Below, one piece after another: positions 38,201 through 46,828 of a DNA stretch of 64,000 bases (the first letter of the stretch is position 1; each line of letters opens with the position of its first letter). This DNA is from Flavobacteriaceae bacterium (lineage in GTDB: Bacteria; Bacteroidota; Bacteroidia; Flavobacteriales; Flavobacteriaceae). The DNA is taken from assembly GCA_009827225.1 (NCBI GenBank), contig WUAI01000009.1, positions 21,475 to 85,474 of the forward strand, given 5' to 3'. The translations under genes and the position numbers were made by a program. The notes under the pieces are model-generated. The model had not been told where the DNA came from, did no database searches, and saw only the letters and a program-made list of their open reading frames with translations.

Positions 38201-38549
38201 TACACCGGTTTCCGACAGGAGCTTAAAGACCAATATCAATGCAATAGGGAACGTTCTCGGTAAAGTGATGAATCTTGAAGTTGTGGATTATAAATTCAAA
38301 GGACAGACCACGGCAAAAAGATATCTGGGATTCATTGCCCAGGATGTGGAAAAAATATTCCCGCAATTGGTAAAAAGACCTGAAGGTGGTAATGGGGAGA
38401 GTTCAACCTATATGATGGATTATTCGGGTATGGGAACTATCGCTATCAAAGCGATACAGGAGCAGCAGCGGATTATTGAATCGCAGCAGTCTGAGATCGA
38501 AACATTGAAAAACGAGATCAAGGCCATTAAAGCCATGCTTCAGAAATAA
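35253..38549 (+). CDS. Large secreted repeat protein with C-terminal S74 (tail-spike chaperone) domain
   Basis: Signal peptide; QVGIGTITPDASSVLDISSSDKGILIP; many Asn/Gly repeats; YadA-head-like VAIGNRAL...VALGERTL...TAVGS; TPVSDRSLKTNINAIGNVLGKVMNLEVVDYKFKGQTTAKRYLGFIAQDVEKIFPQLV and a coiled-coil end. Confidence 0.88.
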   Translation: MKKSVLFIVAICFSAFSFSQVGIGTITPDASSVLDISSSDKGILIPQVSLSDVSDTSLDGTNTAATGLLIYNTNAAVTGGSGVGYYYFDGTSWEKLLTSAAASDDIDWYEEGTTSSPNNISDDKYTFGNLAIGKNTADYRLELWQTDNTATRTLNMYADYAGAGVHTSIFNENNLTSSGSTRNIYNLIGGTGDGQSISIYNNITNSGNGTHYGIFTQLASGGTGDHIGNFNNVVTNSATNDLFGVRNTLGGANNNGDHTGVENNLNSTGSGTHTGVYNFFTGSNVSSTQFGINNNFGSANGTTQYGILNNLINNTATGTRIGMLNNITSSTSGNYTGLYNNISSTGVGSLYGSQTFISGSNSSTNYGHYVSVGGTGIGNQFGYYSIINPVQPGPHYGVYSQALRSTGTTFAGFFAGNVAIGTLAYTAGTPNYYILPGSRGAVDQVMQTDGSGNLSWVDPSALADDDWTTVGTDVERQSGNVYIGNTSATNNDLYISDRIIDWDNSSYFLDPAFENRLNEVEFDDGSATDVSIRFTEQDTGFYSPFSDRFSYAVGGETNMNWTNNSNGVFRIEFVNNNDNIVIGENAGNGLSGTVTDNVAIGNRALQSNSTGVGNVALGERTLSLATHDYSTAVGSVALGSLTSGEENVAVGGSALFHETTGSFNTAVGRAAGFNATGSNNTFLGNRAGVSGTLRSISGSVFIGNEAGDGVTTSNRLYLDNSDTSSPLIYGEFDNNILRANAEFQIGNPSGTGYAFPTTDGTANQVLQTDGAGQISWGTNATGAANGLSLSTNDVILGGSLNQNTTINQGVNNLTVNLNGSGDFYIADAGVNIFEIDDDGTSTFGDDMYWRDGNTVGTLIARLLDDGDDGRFSIFENGAVSIDLDANSQVIFNEQGLDRDFRIESNTYANMFYLNAGTDRVGINTSAPSTAFHVNHPTGTSNGLSISNATDTDRWHFYTFSTNDLNLYFNNANRGAFDDVSGTYTPVSDRSLKTNINAIGNVLGKVMNLEVVDYKFKGQTTAKRYLGFIAQDVEKIFPQLVKRPEGGNGESSTYMMDYSGMGTIAIKAIQEQQRIIESQQSEIETLKNEIKAIKAMLQK
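35799..36483 (+). repeat. Degenerate ~15-17-aa (about 48 nt) coding repeats
   Basis: About 13-14 units of form [YTIF]G-h-x-N-N-h-x-s-x-x-x-G-t-x within the S74 protein. Confidence 0.75.
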
Positions 38550-38565
38550 CCTGAAGCAGGCTGTT

Positions 38566-39786
38566 TTAATTTAATGCATATTCCGGTTGGAGCACTCCGA
38601 TCTCCACCATACATGCTTTCATCATCTGGTAGGTTCGTTCAATATCGTTGTCGAGTCCGATGGAAAAACGTATCAGTCCGTCGCTTAATCCCATGGCTTT
38701 CTGTTCTTCTTCGGAAATTTCCGAAGAGGTAGAAGTACCGGGCGCACTGAAAAGGGTCTTGTAAAAACCAAGGCTCACCGCTAGGTATCCAAGGTTTTTG
38801 GCCTGCATCAATTCCATCAGCGAATTTGCTTTTTCGAGGGAGCCTACATCAAGCGTTAGCATTCCACCATATCCATAATCAGGATTCATCATGGCATTGT
38901 AGGTTTCGTGTCCGGGATGGGATGCCATTCCCGGGTAGACTATACGCAAGCCATCTTTTTCAAACTGCTCTGCCAGGTACATGGCGTTATGGCTGTGTTG
39001 TTTCATACGGATATGCAGCGTTCTCAGGTTTTTCAGAATCGAGGCTGCTCTCATGCTGTCCAAAGAGGAGCCCAAAAGCATACTAGCGCCGTCGTTTACA
39101 TTGCGAAGTGCGTCGATAAATTCTTGGGTTCCACAGATTACCCCACCCATGGTATCGCTGCTTCCATTGATGAATTTGGTGAGGCTATGGATGACCACAT
39201 CCGCTCCTAATTGTGCAGGAGAGATCGCGAGAGGTGAAAAGGTATTGTCGACCATGAATTGAAGTCCATGTTTTATAGCAAGCATCCCAAGCGACTTCAT
39301 ATCGGCTATTTCCAACAACGGATTGCTTACCGATTCGCAATAGAGAATTTTAGTGTTTTCTGAAATGACTTTTTCTACTTCCTCCATGTTGGTGATATCG
39401 ACAAAGGTGGTTTCAATTCCAAATTGAGGAGCAAAATTCTTTAGAAAGGCATAAGTACCCCCGTAAATAGTTCGGCTGGCGACAATATGACTTCCAGCCT
39501 TACAAATTTGCATGATAGCTGCTGTAATTGCACCCATACCCGTAGCGGTAACATGAGCCGTCTCTGTTCCTTCCATGGCTGCCAGGGCTTCACCAAGATA
39601 GAGATTACTAGGAGAAGTATGTCTTGAATATAAATAACATCCTTCGGCATTGCCTTCAAAAGTGTCGAACATCGTTTTAGCCGAGAGGAAAGTATAAGTA
39701 GAAGAATCCGAAATAGATGGATTCACTCCACCGAATTCTCCAAAGTACTGTAGGTCCTGAATGTTGTTTGCGGGTTTAAATGCCAT
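38566..39786 (-). CDS. PLP-dependent Cys/Met metabolism enzyme, likely methionine gamma-lyase
   Basis: TATGMGAITAAIMQI, YCESVSNPLLEIADM, VDNTFSPLAISPAQLGADVVIHSLTKFINGSSDTMGG. Confidence 0.9.
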   Translation of the reverse strand: MAFKPANNIQDLQYFGEFGGVNPSISDSSTYTFLSAKTMFDTFEGNAEGCYLYSRHTSPSNLYLGEALAAMEGTETAHVTATGMGAITAAIMQICKAGSHIVASRTIYGGTYAFLKNFAPQFGIETTFVDITNMEEVEKVISENTKILYCESVSNPLLEIADMKSLGMLAIKHGLQFMVDNTFSPLAISPAQLGADVVIHSLTKFINGSSDTMGGVICGTQEFIDALRNVNDGASMLLGSSLDSMRAASILKNLRTLHIRMKQHSHNAMYLAEQFEKDGLRIVYPGMASHPGHETYNAMMNPDYGYGGMLTLDVGSLEKANSLMELMQAKNLGYLAVSLGFYKTLFSAPGTSTSSEISEEEQKAMGLSDGLIRFSIGLDNDIERTYQMMKACMVEIGVLQPEYALN

Positions 39787-39951
39787 GAGAATGTTTTTAG
39801 TAATTATTACATCAAAACTAGTTTAACGCTAAAATAATTACAATGATAATAGTCAATTATAGAAAATAAAACTATATTTGAATAATAAATTAGATTGAAT
39901 ACAACCATTCGTATTGAATTTAGTCTAATTACAGAAAATATTTCAGCTCAC

Positions 39952-40413
39952 ATGTTAGACGCAATAGATAAGGCTTTACTGGATTACCTGCAATTGGATG
40001 CCAAGCAAACCAATAAAGAGCTTTCGGTAAAGCTTAATTTGTCGGTTACTGCCGTTTATGAGCGCATCAAGAAGCTGGAGCGAGCAGGGGTGATCCTTGG
40101 GTATGTTGCACTTTTGGATAAACGAAAGGTACAGAGAGGATATACTGTGTTCTGCCAGATAAAGTTAAAGGAGCATCTTCAGAATTCAATTAGCGAGTTT
40201 GAATCAGAGATCATTACCCTTCCGGAGGTAATTGAATGTTTTCATGTGAGCGGAGAATACGATTATCTTTTGAAAGTCGTTGTGGAAGATATGGACGATT
40301 TCAGAAATTTTATGGTAAATAAACTCACTACTTTACGACATATTGGAAGTACTCAAAGTTCATTCACTATTTCAGAAGTAAAAAATACTACTTCTTTACC
40401 CATCAACTTATGA
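39952..40413 (+). CDS. Lrp/AsnC family transcriptional regulator
   Basis: MLDAIDKALLDYLQLDAKQTNKELSVKLNLSVTAVYERIKKLERAGVILGYVALLD; divergent from the PLP enzyme. ATG at 39952 preferred over the track TTG start. Confidence 0.95.
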   Translation: MLDAIDKALLDYLQLDAKQTNKELSVKLNLSVTAVYERIKKLERAGVILGYVALLDKRKVQRGYTVFCQIKLKEHLQNSISEFESEIITLPEVIECFHVSGEYDYLLKVVVEDMDDFRNFMVNKLTTLRHIGSTQSSFTISEVKNTTSLPINL

Positions 40414-41045
40414 GATCCACAACATACCGAAGTATTGAACTGCTCATTCTCTTTGTCCTCCTCCCGGTAAGCCTCGCATTACCTTATGCATTCGCCTTGA
40501 AGGCAGGGCTCGTTATAATCGGACTCATTTATCTAATTTATGTGCTTACAAAGGTGGAAGGGATCGCGTTCAAGATCGCGTCCAGCATTGACTGGAAAGC
40601 CTTCTGGCGACGCACGCTGGTATTGTTTATTGGTATTGCCCTTATTACCACGGCGTTTGTATTGTACAAGGACAAAACAGCCCTCTTTTTTGTGCCGCTG
40701 AATAATCCCGCACTTTTTGTAATGATACTGTTCATTTATTCATTGCTATCCGTATGGCCGCAGGAAATCATTTATCGTACTTTCTTCTTTAATCGATATA
40801 AAGACTTATTCCGAAGTGAAACTCTGATGGTATTTGTGAATGCCATTCTTTTTTCCCTGGCCCATATTTTCTTCCGAAATACCCTGGTGATGGTGCTAAC
40901 GTTTTTTGGGGGAATTCTCTTCGGACTTACCTATCTGAAATTTCGCTCAACCACATTGGTAAGTATCGAACATGCTCTTTATGGTAACTGGTTATTTACA
41001 GTTGGGATGGGGCAGATGCTTGCTTTTCCGGGAATGGAAAATTAA
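40410..41045 (+). CDS. CPBP family intramembrane metalloprotease
   Basis: WPQEIIYRTFFFNRY and FSLAHIFFRN motifs, polytopic; ATGA overlap with the lrp gene. Confidence 0.82.
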   Translation: MRSTTYRSIELLILFVLLPVSLALPYAFALKAGLVIIGLIYLIYVLTKVEGIAFKIASSIDWKAFWRRTLVLFIGIALITTAFVLYKDKTALFFVPLNNPALFVMILFIYSLLSVWPQEIIYRTFFFNRYKDLFRSETLMVFVNAILFSLAHIFFRNTLVMVLTFFGGILFGLTYLKFRSTTLVSIEHALYGNWLFTVGMGQMLAFPGMEN

Positions 41046-41172
41046 GTATTTATACTTAGTCAGAAAAAAATCGTAACTTGTTATATTGCAGAGCATTATA
41101 GCTTAACTCCCCACATTAAATAATAAAGATCCGAACCTGTTTCGGAATTAAACTAACCAAAAACTGAGTAAA

Positions 41173-42609
41173 ATGAAAACTAATTCACTTGGGGCCATGG
41201 TCATGGCCGTATTTCTAGTCATTGTAGGATTAAGTTGTAACGACAAAAAAGAAGTTTCGTATGATGACGCCGTAGCTACCAGCGGGACAGTAACACCTGT
41301 CGATTTCCCGAAACTGGACATTCCAGGATTTAATTTCCCGGAAGATTCAACCGCTATTTATGGCTGGATTTTCGATAATGATTTTGATCAAATGGCAAAA
41401 CATAGCTGGGGAATCTGGACAGGACTTACTTCTCCTACCTCTTTCGTTTGCGGGGGAGATACTCTCTTGGTGTACGAAACCTGGTTAACACCGGACGAAA
41501 TTATCGATAGCATACAAGGAGGTTATGAGATGCGGTGCGGACAAGCAAAACTGAATAAACCGCAACAGATCATTCATGCCGAGAATAAAACCGGAATATT
41601 TGACGACACAAATTCCCCGGAGTCTGTGTCCTATAGTCCGGCGGCCGCAGATTATGCGATTGATTACAAAATATTTATGGAAACCACCCTGGCCGGCTAC
41701 CTTGCCGAAGGACGTACCAAAATTCCGGATTTCCCAAATGATGCAATCACGATAAAGCCTGTATTCAAAGTTATTCCTCAGGATTCGTTGAATTCGGATG
41801 GTTTATTCGCATTTCCCGCTTGGCACGGCCCCATTTCCACGGTTGAGGCCTATCCGGAAACCGCCTGGGGTTCTTGTGTGTACGTCGATGTAAATAATAC
41901 CGCCAGCGGTGATGGTAGTATGGATATGGATTGTAGCGGGCCTACTCCACAAACCACGTACAATTTAACCGATTTCATCTATTACATTATCGATGCGGAT
42001 AATGCCGAATATTTCAATCAGCAGTTCGATCAAATTGATGCCAAAGCTGGAGATTATGTCATCCTGGTAGGTATGCACGTTACTACTCGCGAGATTGGCC
42101 GTTGGGTGTGGCAAACTTTCTGGTGGGCTTCAGACCCGAACAATCCGCCAGCACCAAGCAATAAGACCTACGCCGATTTGCGTCCAACAGAATACATGCA
42201 TGGTGCTGCAGACCACTATGCGGTAGCACTTGCGTATAGCATGGTGCTTCCCGCGCAGCCTATGACGAGCGGTGAAAGTGTGGGAGATACCCTGATTGCT
42301 TTTAATCCATATTTGGAAGCCGGTTTCGGGCCTCAAGTATTTACCGGGAGCAATAGCTATGTGGTTAAAAATGGAGATACCATCCGAACCGATGCCGGGG
42401 TACGCACCAATTGTATGAGTTGCCATGCCTATGCTGCATATACACCGATAACTTCGGGGACTCCATATACGGGAGATGCTTATGTCGACTTGAATGACGA
42501 AATTTTCAAGAATGGCCTAAAATTAGATTTTGCCTGGTCTATTAATAGCAATATAGTGAAGGATAGTGCGGCAGTGGCCAAAATATTAAAAGCTTACAAG
42601 CCGGATTGA
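41173..42609 (+). CDS. Secreted lipoprotein with a single CxxCH haem motif
   Basis: Lipobox VIVGLSCNDKK; C-terminal RTNCMSCHAYA. Confidence 0.7.
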   Translation: MKTNSLGAMVMAVFLVIVGLSCNDKKEVSYDDAVATSGTVTPVDFPKLDIPGFNFPEDSTAIYGWIFDNDFDQMAKHSWGIWTGLTSPTSFVCGGDTLLVYETWLTPDEIIDSIQGGYEMRCGQAKLNKPQQIIHAENKTGIFDDTNSPESVSYSPAAADYAIDYKIFMETTLAGYLAEGRTKIPDFPNDAITIKPVFKVIPQDSLNSDGLFAFPAWHGPISTVEAYPETAWGSCVYVDVNNTASGDGSMDMDCSGPTPQTTYNLTDFIYYIIDADNAEYFNQQFDQIDAKAGDYVILVGMHVTTREIGRWVWQTFWWASDPNNPPAPSNKTYADLRPTEYMHGAADHYAVALAYSMVLPAQPMTSGESVGDTLIAFNPYLEAGFGPQVFTGSNSYVVKNGDTIRTDAGVRTNCMSCHAYAAYTPITSGTPYTGDAYVDLNDEIFKNGLKLDFAWSINSNIVKDSAAVAKILKAYKPD

Positions 42610-42628
42610 TTTAGTGATTATTAATTTG

Positions 42629-42655
42629 GTGAGGCCCTTCGGGGCCTTTTTTTGT
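42629..42655 (+). terminator. Rho-independent terminator
   Basis: gaggccc-ttc-ggggcctttttttg. Confidence 0.8.
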
Positions 42656-42771
42656 GTAATAATTTGAAACTTTTAAAGACTAAGTAATTGTAAAAATACT
42701 AATACCAAAACCGTGAGGGGAATGCAATTTTTCTTTCGTATTTTTGCCATCTCTAATTTAAATTTCCATCT

Positions 42772-44172
42772 ATGAGCACTTACGATGTTGCTGTTATTGG
42801 ATCAGGACCCGGGGGATACGTTGCCGCCATACGCTGTGCACAACTGGGTATGAAAACTGCCATCATTGAAAAATATAATACATTGGGAGGAACCTGCCTT
42901 AACGTAGGCTGTATTCCTAGTAAAGCACTCCTTGATTCGTCCCATCATTACGAAGATGCACTGAAGCATTTTGAAGAACACGGAATTGAAATTCCAGGAG
43001 AGATCAAGCTCAATTTCAAGAAAATGATCGAGCGGAAATCAGCAGTGGTAGATCAAACCACCAAAGGGATCGATTTCCTGATGAATAAAAACAAGATTGA
43101 TGTTTATACTGGATTGGGTTCGTTTAAAGATGCCACGCATATAGAGATCGCGGGTGACAAAAAACAGACCATCGAAGCGAAGAACATCATTATTGCGACG
43201 GGGAGTAAGCCGTCTACCTTACCTTTTATTACGATTGACAAAGAGCGAATCATCACTTCTACGGAAGCCTTAAGCCTTACCGAAGTTCCTAAACACATGA
43301 TCGTGATTGGCGGTGGTGTGATAGGCCTTGAGCTTGGCCAGGTGTATCGTCGCCTGGGTGCCGAAGTTTCTGTGGTGGAATACATGGATCGAATCATACC
43401 CACTATGGATAGTGCTCAAAGCAAAGAGCTGATGAAGGTGATGAAGAAACAAGGTGTGAAGTTCTATTTGTCTCATAAAGTTTCCGCAGTGGAACGGAAG
43501 AAGAACGAGGTTACGGTAACTGCTACCGACAAGAAAAACAACGAAGTGAGCTTCACCGGGGATTACTGCCTGGTATCGGTGGGACGTCGTCCGTACACTG
43601 ATGGGTTGAAAGCCGAAAATGCCGGTGTGAAAGTGAATGAGCGCGGACAGATTGAAGTGAATGACCATTTACAAACAAACATTCCAAATATATATGCCAT
43701 TGGAGATGTGATCCGCGGAGCCATGCTGGCGCATAAAGCGGAAGAAGAGGGTGTTTTGGTTGCTGAAATATTAGCAGGACAAAAACCGCACATCGATTAC
43801 AATTTGATCCCGGGTGTGGTTTACACCTGGCCGGAAGTGGCATCGGTTGGGAAGACCGAGGAACAACTGAAAGAAGCCGGGGTGGAATATAAGTCGGGAC
43901 AATTCCCGATGCGTGCCTTGGGTAGAAGCCGGGCCAGTGGTGATACCGACGGATTCGTAAAGATTTTAAGCGATGCCAAAACGGATGAGGTATTGGGTGT
44001 TCATATGGTGGGAGCCCGTGTCGCCGACTTGATCACCGAGGCAGTAACGGCTATGGAGTTCCGTGCCAGTGCCGAGGATATCGCTCGTATGAGCCATGCA
44101 CATCCAACCTATGCAGAGGCTGTAAAAGAAGCTGCGCTGGCAGCAACCGAGAATCGGCCGTTACATATATAA
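42772..44172 (+). CDS. lpdA: Dihydrolipoyl dehydrogenase
   Basis: GSGPGGYVAAIRCAQLGMKTAIIEKYNTLGGTCLNVGCIPSKALL; HAHPTYAEAVKEAALAA. Confidence 0.97.
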   Translation: MSTYDVAVIGSGPGGYVAAIRCAQLGMKTAIIEKYNTLGGTCLNVGCIPSKALLDSSHHYEDALKHFEEHGIEIPGEIKLNFKKMIERKSAVVDQTTKGIDFLMNKNKIDVYTGLGSFKDATHIEIAGDKKQTIEAKNIIIATGSKPSTLPFITIDKERIITSTEALSLTEVPKHMIVIGGGVIGLELGQVYRRLGAEVSVVEYMDRIIPTMDSAQSKELMKVMKKQGVKFYLSHKVSAVERKKNEVTVTATDKKNNEVSFTGDYCLVSVGRRPYTDGLKAENAGVKVNERGQIEVNDHLQTNIPNIYAIGDVIRGAMLAHKAEEEGVLVAEILAGQKPHIDYNLIPGVVYTWPEVASVGKTEEQLKEAGVEYKSGQFPMRALGRSRASGDTDGFVKILSDAKTDEVLGVHMVGARVADLITEAVTAMEFRASAEDIARMSHAHPTYAEAVKEAALAATENRPLHI

Positions 44173-44194
44173 AATTTATAATTACAGGGAATTC

Positions 44195-44225
44195 AACCGC
44201 TTGTCTTTGGCAAGCGGTTTTTTTG
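44195..44225 (+). terminator. Rho-independent terminator
   Basis: aaccgcttg-tctttgg-caagcggtttttttt. Confidence 0.85.
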
Positions 44226-44320
44226 TATTAAACACTTTCGAATTTACATTATGCTCCTACGAATTTGAAAGCCAGCTAGTTGTTACTCATTTTTTTTTGT
44301 AACTTAGGAGGACAACCAAT

Positions 44321-44366
44321 TAAAAAACGCTTATTATGAAAAAGAAGTACTGTTTGGCGGCAGTGG
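44321..44366 (+). repeat. 46-nt perfect direct repeat, copy 1
   Basis: taaaaaacgcttattatgaaaaagaagtactgtttggcggcagtgg, identical to 45848-45893. Confidence 0.95.
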
Positions 44367-45850
44367 TCTTTCTTTTGACCCTGCAGTCTTTTGCCCAATT
44401 TATTGATGATGTAGAGTATCCTCCTGGGGCCACACCTGGGGATTGGTGGGTATGTAATAATTCTCCTCCATGTAACGGGCTTCCTTCCATAATGGGAGGT
44501 GCTAACACCGGTGAATATTCGATAATTGTTGGTGCACTCCCGTTTGATTATTCATTGAGTTTGGGAAATAGAACTTCCGGCGTTTGGGGTTTGTCTTTTT
44601 ATATGTTTGTGCCAACCAATAAAGAAGGGTATTTTAATTTACAAGGAATAGTACCCATTGGAACAGGTGAATGGATAGTAGGAAATATTTGGTTTAATCA
44701 GGATATCGCAAATCCCGGAGGGGGTTATATCGATAACTGTGTGGGCGCTCCCGTGAATTTCAATTTCCCACATGACGAATGGTTCAGAGTTATTATGAAT
44801 TTTGACCTAAGTGCGGGTATTGCGGAAGGAACCTGGGAAATGTATATTGGCGAGGAAGAAGTAATTCAGGCGGGTACTCCTTTTACCGATGCAAACGGAA
44901 CTATACCTACCAGTTTAGGAGGTGTGTCTTTTTATGATATCACAGGCGACACCTTCTATTACCTTGACACTTTTGCATATACTGAAGGTCCAATCCCACC
45001 GGCAACTGAGTTTACCGACGATATGGAATATCCGGCAGGCATACCGGAAAGTAGTTTCTGGTGGCCATGTACACTAACTAATGATTGCTCTATGGAGATA
45101 AGTGAAGAACAGGTCTATGATGGCACTTATTCGGGCTATGTCTCGGATACGGAGAATACCAACCAGGTGCTGAATTTAACCAATGTGATCAACGAAGACC
45201 GGGGACTCGAATTTTATATGTATGTACCAAGTGGCAAGGAAGCTGTGATGGAATTACAGGGAAATGCAGCGGGAGCTCCGATAGAATCTATAGTGGGTGA
45301 TGTCGTATTCAATGATAACAACACCGATCCCGGAAGTGGTTACATTGAAGACACACAACTAGGACAGGTTGATTTCGACTTCCCGCACGACCAATGGTTC
45401 AAAGTGGCTATGCAGTTCGATTTGGAACCCTGGATAGGCGAGAGTACCTGGGCGGTTTCGATTGATAATTCAGTCGTGATTCCCGCAGGAACAGCATTTA
45501 CCAACGGAAGCGGTGACTTTCCTTCAAGTTTGGGTAGCTTAAATTTCAAAGCTGAAAACTCAACAAGTGGTTATTACCTGGACGCCTTTAGTTTTACTGA
45601 AGAGTCTGTGCTTAGTATTTCAGATCAGACTCTCAACACAATGAAGATTGTGCCTAATCCTGTGACCGATCGCGCCAGTATCCAAGGAGTATCCCAAGTT
45701 TTGAAACTCTCCCTAATCGATGTAACCGGGAAAGAAAGACAACTTCCGGCAACAAGCGAAATTGATCTTAGCGAGTACGCTTCAGGTATTTATTTCCTTA
45801 GAGTGGAAACCTCTGAAGGTGTACAGACACAAAAAATAATAATCAACTAA
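44336..45850 (+). CDS. T9SS-secreted protein with two paralogous ~190-aa domains
   Basis: Signal peptide; duplicated DDVEYPPGATPGDWW / DDMEYPAGIPESSFWW domains; C-terminal sorting domain NTMKIVPNPVTDRASIQG...ASGIYFLRVETSEGVQTQKIIIN. Confidence 0.85.
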   Translation: MKKKYCLAAVVFLLTLQSFAQFIDDVEYPPGATPGDWWVCNNSPPCNGLPSIMGGANTGEYSIIVGALPFDYSLSLGNRTSGVWGLSFYMFVPTNKEGYFNLQGIVPIGTGEWIVGNIWFNQDIANPGGGYIDNCVGAPVNFNFPHDEWFRVIMNFDLSAGIAEGTWEMYIGEEEVIQAGTPFTDANGTIPTSLGGVSFYDITGDTFYYLDTFAYTEGPIPPATEFTDDMEYPAGIPESSFWWPCTLTNDCSMEISEEQVYDGTYSGYVSDTENTNQVLNLTNVINEDRGLEFYMYVPSGKEAVMELQGNAAGAPIESIVGDVVFNDNNTDPGSGYIEDTQLGQVDFDFPHDQWFKVAMQFDLEPWIGESTWAVSIDNSVVIPAGTAFTNGSGDFPSSLGSLNFKAENSTSGYYLDAFSFTEESVLSISDQTLNTMKIVPNPVTDRASIQGVSQVLKLSLIDVTGKERQLPATSEIDLSEYASGIYFLRVETSEGVQTQKIIIN

Positions 45851-45893
45851 AAAACGCTTATTATGAAAAAGAAGTACTGTTTGGCGGCAGTGG
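45848..45893 (+). repeat. 46-nt perfect direct repeat, copy 2
   Basis: Same sequence as 44321-44366; its first 3 nt are the upstream gene's TAA stop. Confidence 0.95.
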
Positions 45894-46759
45894 CTCTGCT
45901 ATGTTTACTGCCTATTTATTCGCAAACCCCAGATATTGACGACGACATGGAATATCCTGGGGGACAAGCTATTGCTCCCTGGTGGGTTGACGGCCCCGTC
46001 ACTGTTATGGAGCAAAGCAATAGCGGGGATTATTCCGGAAAGATTGGTGATGATCCAACCCCTTTCGACACCGTACTTGATTTAGGGGGCAAAGTTTTTG
46101 ATGTCTGGTTTTTGTCATTTTATATGTATGTGCCAGTGGACAAAGAAGCCTATTTGAATCTTCAGGGAGAGGTGCCCATTGGTGCAGGCGAGTGGATCGT
46201 GGGTAATATATTCTTTAACCAGGACCTGGCGGCTCCAGGCGTTGGCTTGATTGACAATTGTGTGGGTGCTCCGGTTAATTTTACATTTCCACACGGACAA
46301 TGGTTTGAGATTGAAATGGAGTTTGATCTTTCTTTGGGATTGTCATTAGGTACCTGGACCATGATCGTGGACGGAAATATTGTTATTCCTGCTGGAACTC
46401 CTTTTACGAATGATAATGGTGATGTTCCTACAAGCCTAGGTGGTGTTTCGTTTTATGCTATTTCTACGAACAATACCTATTATCTAGATGATTTTTTGTT
46501 CACTGATTACTTTGTCGCAGGAACAGAGGATCAGAAGTTAAATCCTGTGAAAGTATCTCCAATTCCAACCCAGGACATACTCAATGTAAATTCAGAAATT
46601 CCCATCACCTCGTTGGAACTACACAATACCAGCGGACAAAGGTTCGATGTGGTCCTAAAGGAGAATCAATTGGATATTTCAGCATTAAGTGCTGGAATCT
46701 ATTTCTTAATGATAGAAACTACGGACGGAATTCAAACCCAGAAGATCATCAAACAATAA
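45863..46759 (+). CDS. T9SS-secreted protein, single-domain paralogue of the upstream gene
   Basis: MKKKYCLAAVALLCLLPIYSQ; DDDMEYPGGQAIAPWW; shared IGAGEWIVGNIFFNQDLAAPG...IDNCVGAPVNFTFPH; sorting tail ISALSAGIYFLMIETTDGIQTQKIIKQ. Confidence 0.85.
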   Translation: MKKKYCLAAVALLCLLPIYSQTPDIDDDMEYPGGQAIAPWWVDGPVTVMEQSNSGDYSGKIGDDPTPFDTVLDLGGKVFDVWFLSFYMYVPVDKEAYLNLQGEVPIGAGEWIVGNIFFNQDLAAPGVGLIDNCVGAPVNFTFPHGQWFEIEMEFDLSLGLSLGTWTMIVDGNIVIPAGTPFTNDNGDVPTSLGGVSFYAISTNNTYYLDDFLFTDYFVAGTEDQKLNPVKVSPIPTQDILNVNSEIPITSLELHNTSGQRFDVVLKENQLDISALSAGIYFLMIETTDGIQTQKIIKQ

Positions 46760-46790
46760 AAAAAACACCCTGCTTCGGCAGGGTGTTTTG
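46757..46790 (+). terminator. Rho-independent bidirectional terminator
   Basis: aaaacaccctgc-ttcg-gcagggtgtttt. Confidence 0.9.
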
Positions 46791-46828
46791 TGAGTAATCA
46801 TTCATTGCAGTTGGGACATTAACGAAAT

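Noticed and set aside
35253-38549. Prophage remnant suggested by the S74 tail-spike domain
   Set aside because: No capsid, terminase, integrase or lysis genes nearby; flanked by nhaC and methionine gamma-lyase; protein has a signal peptide.
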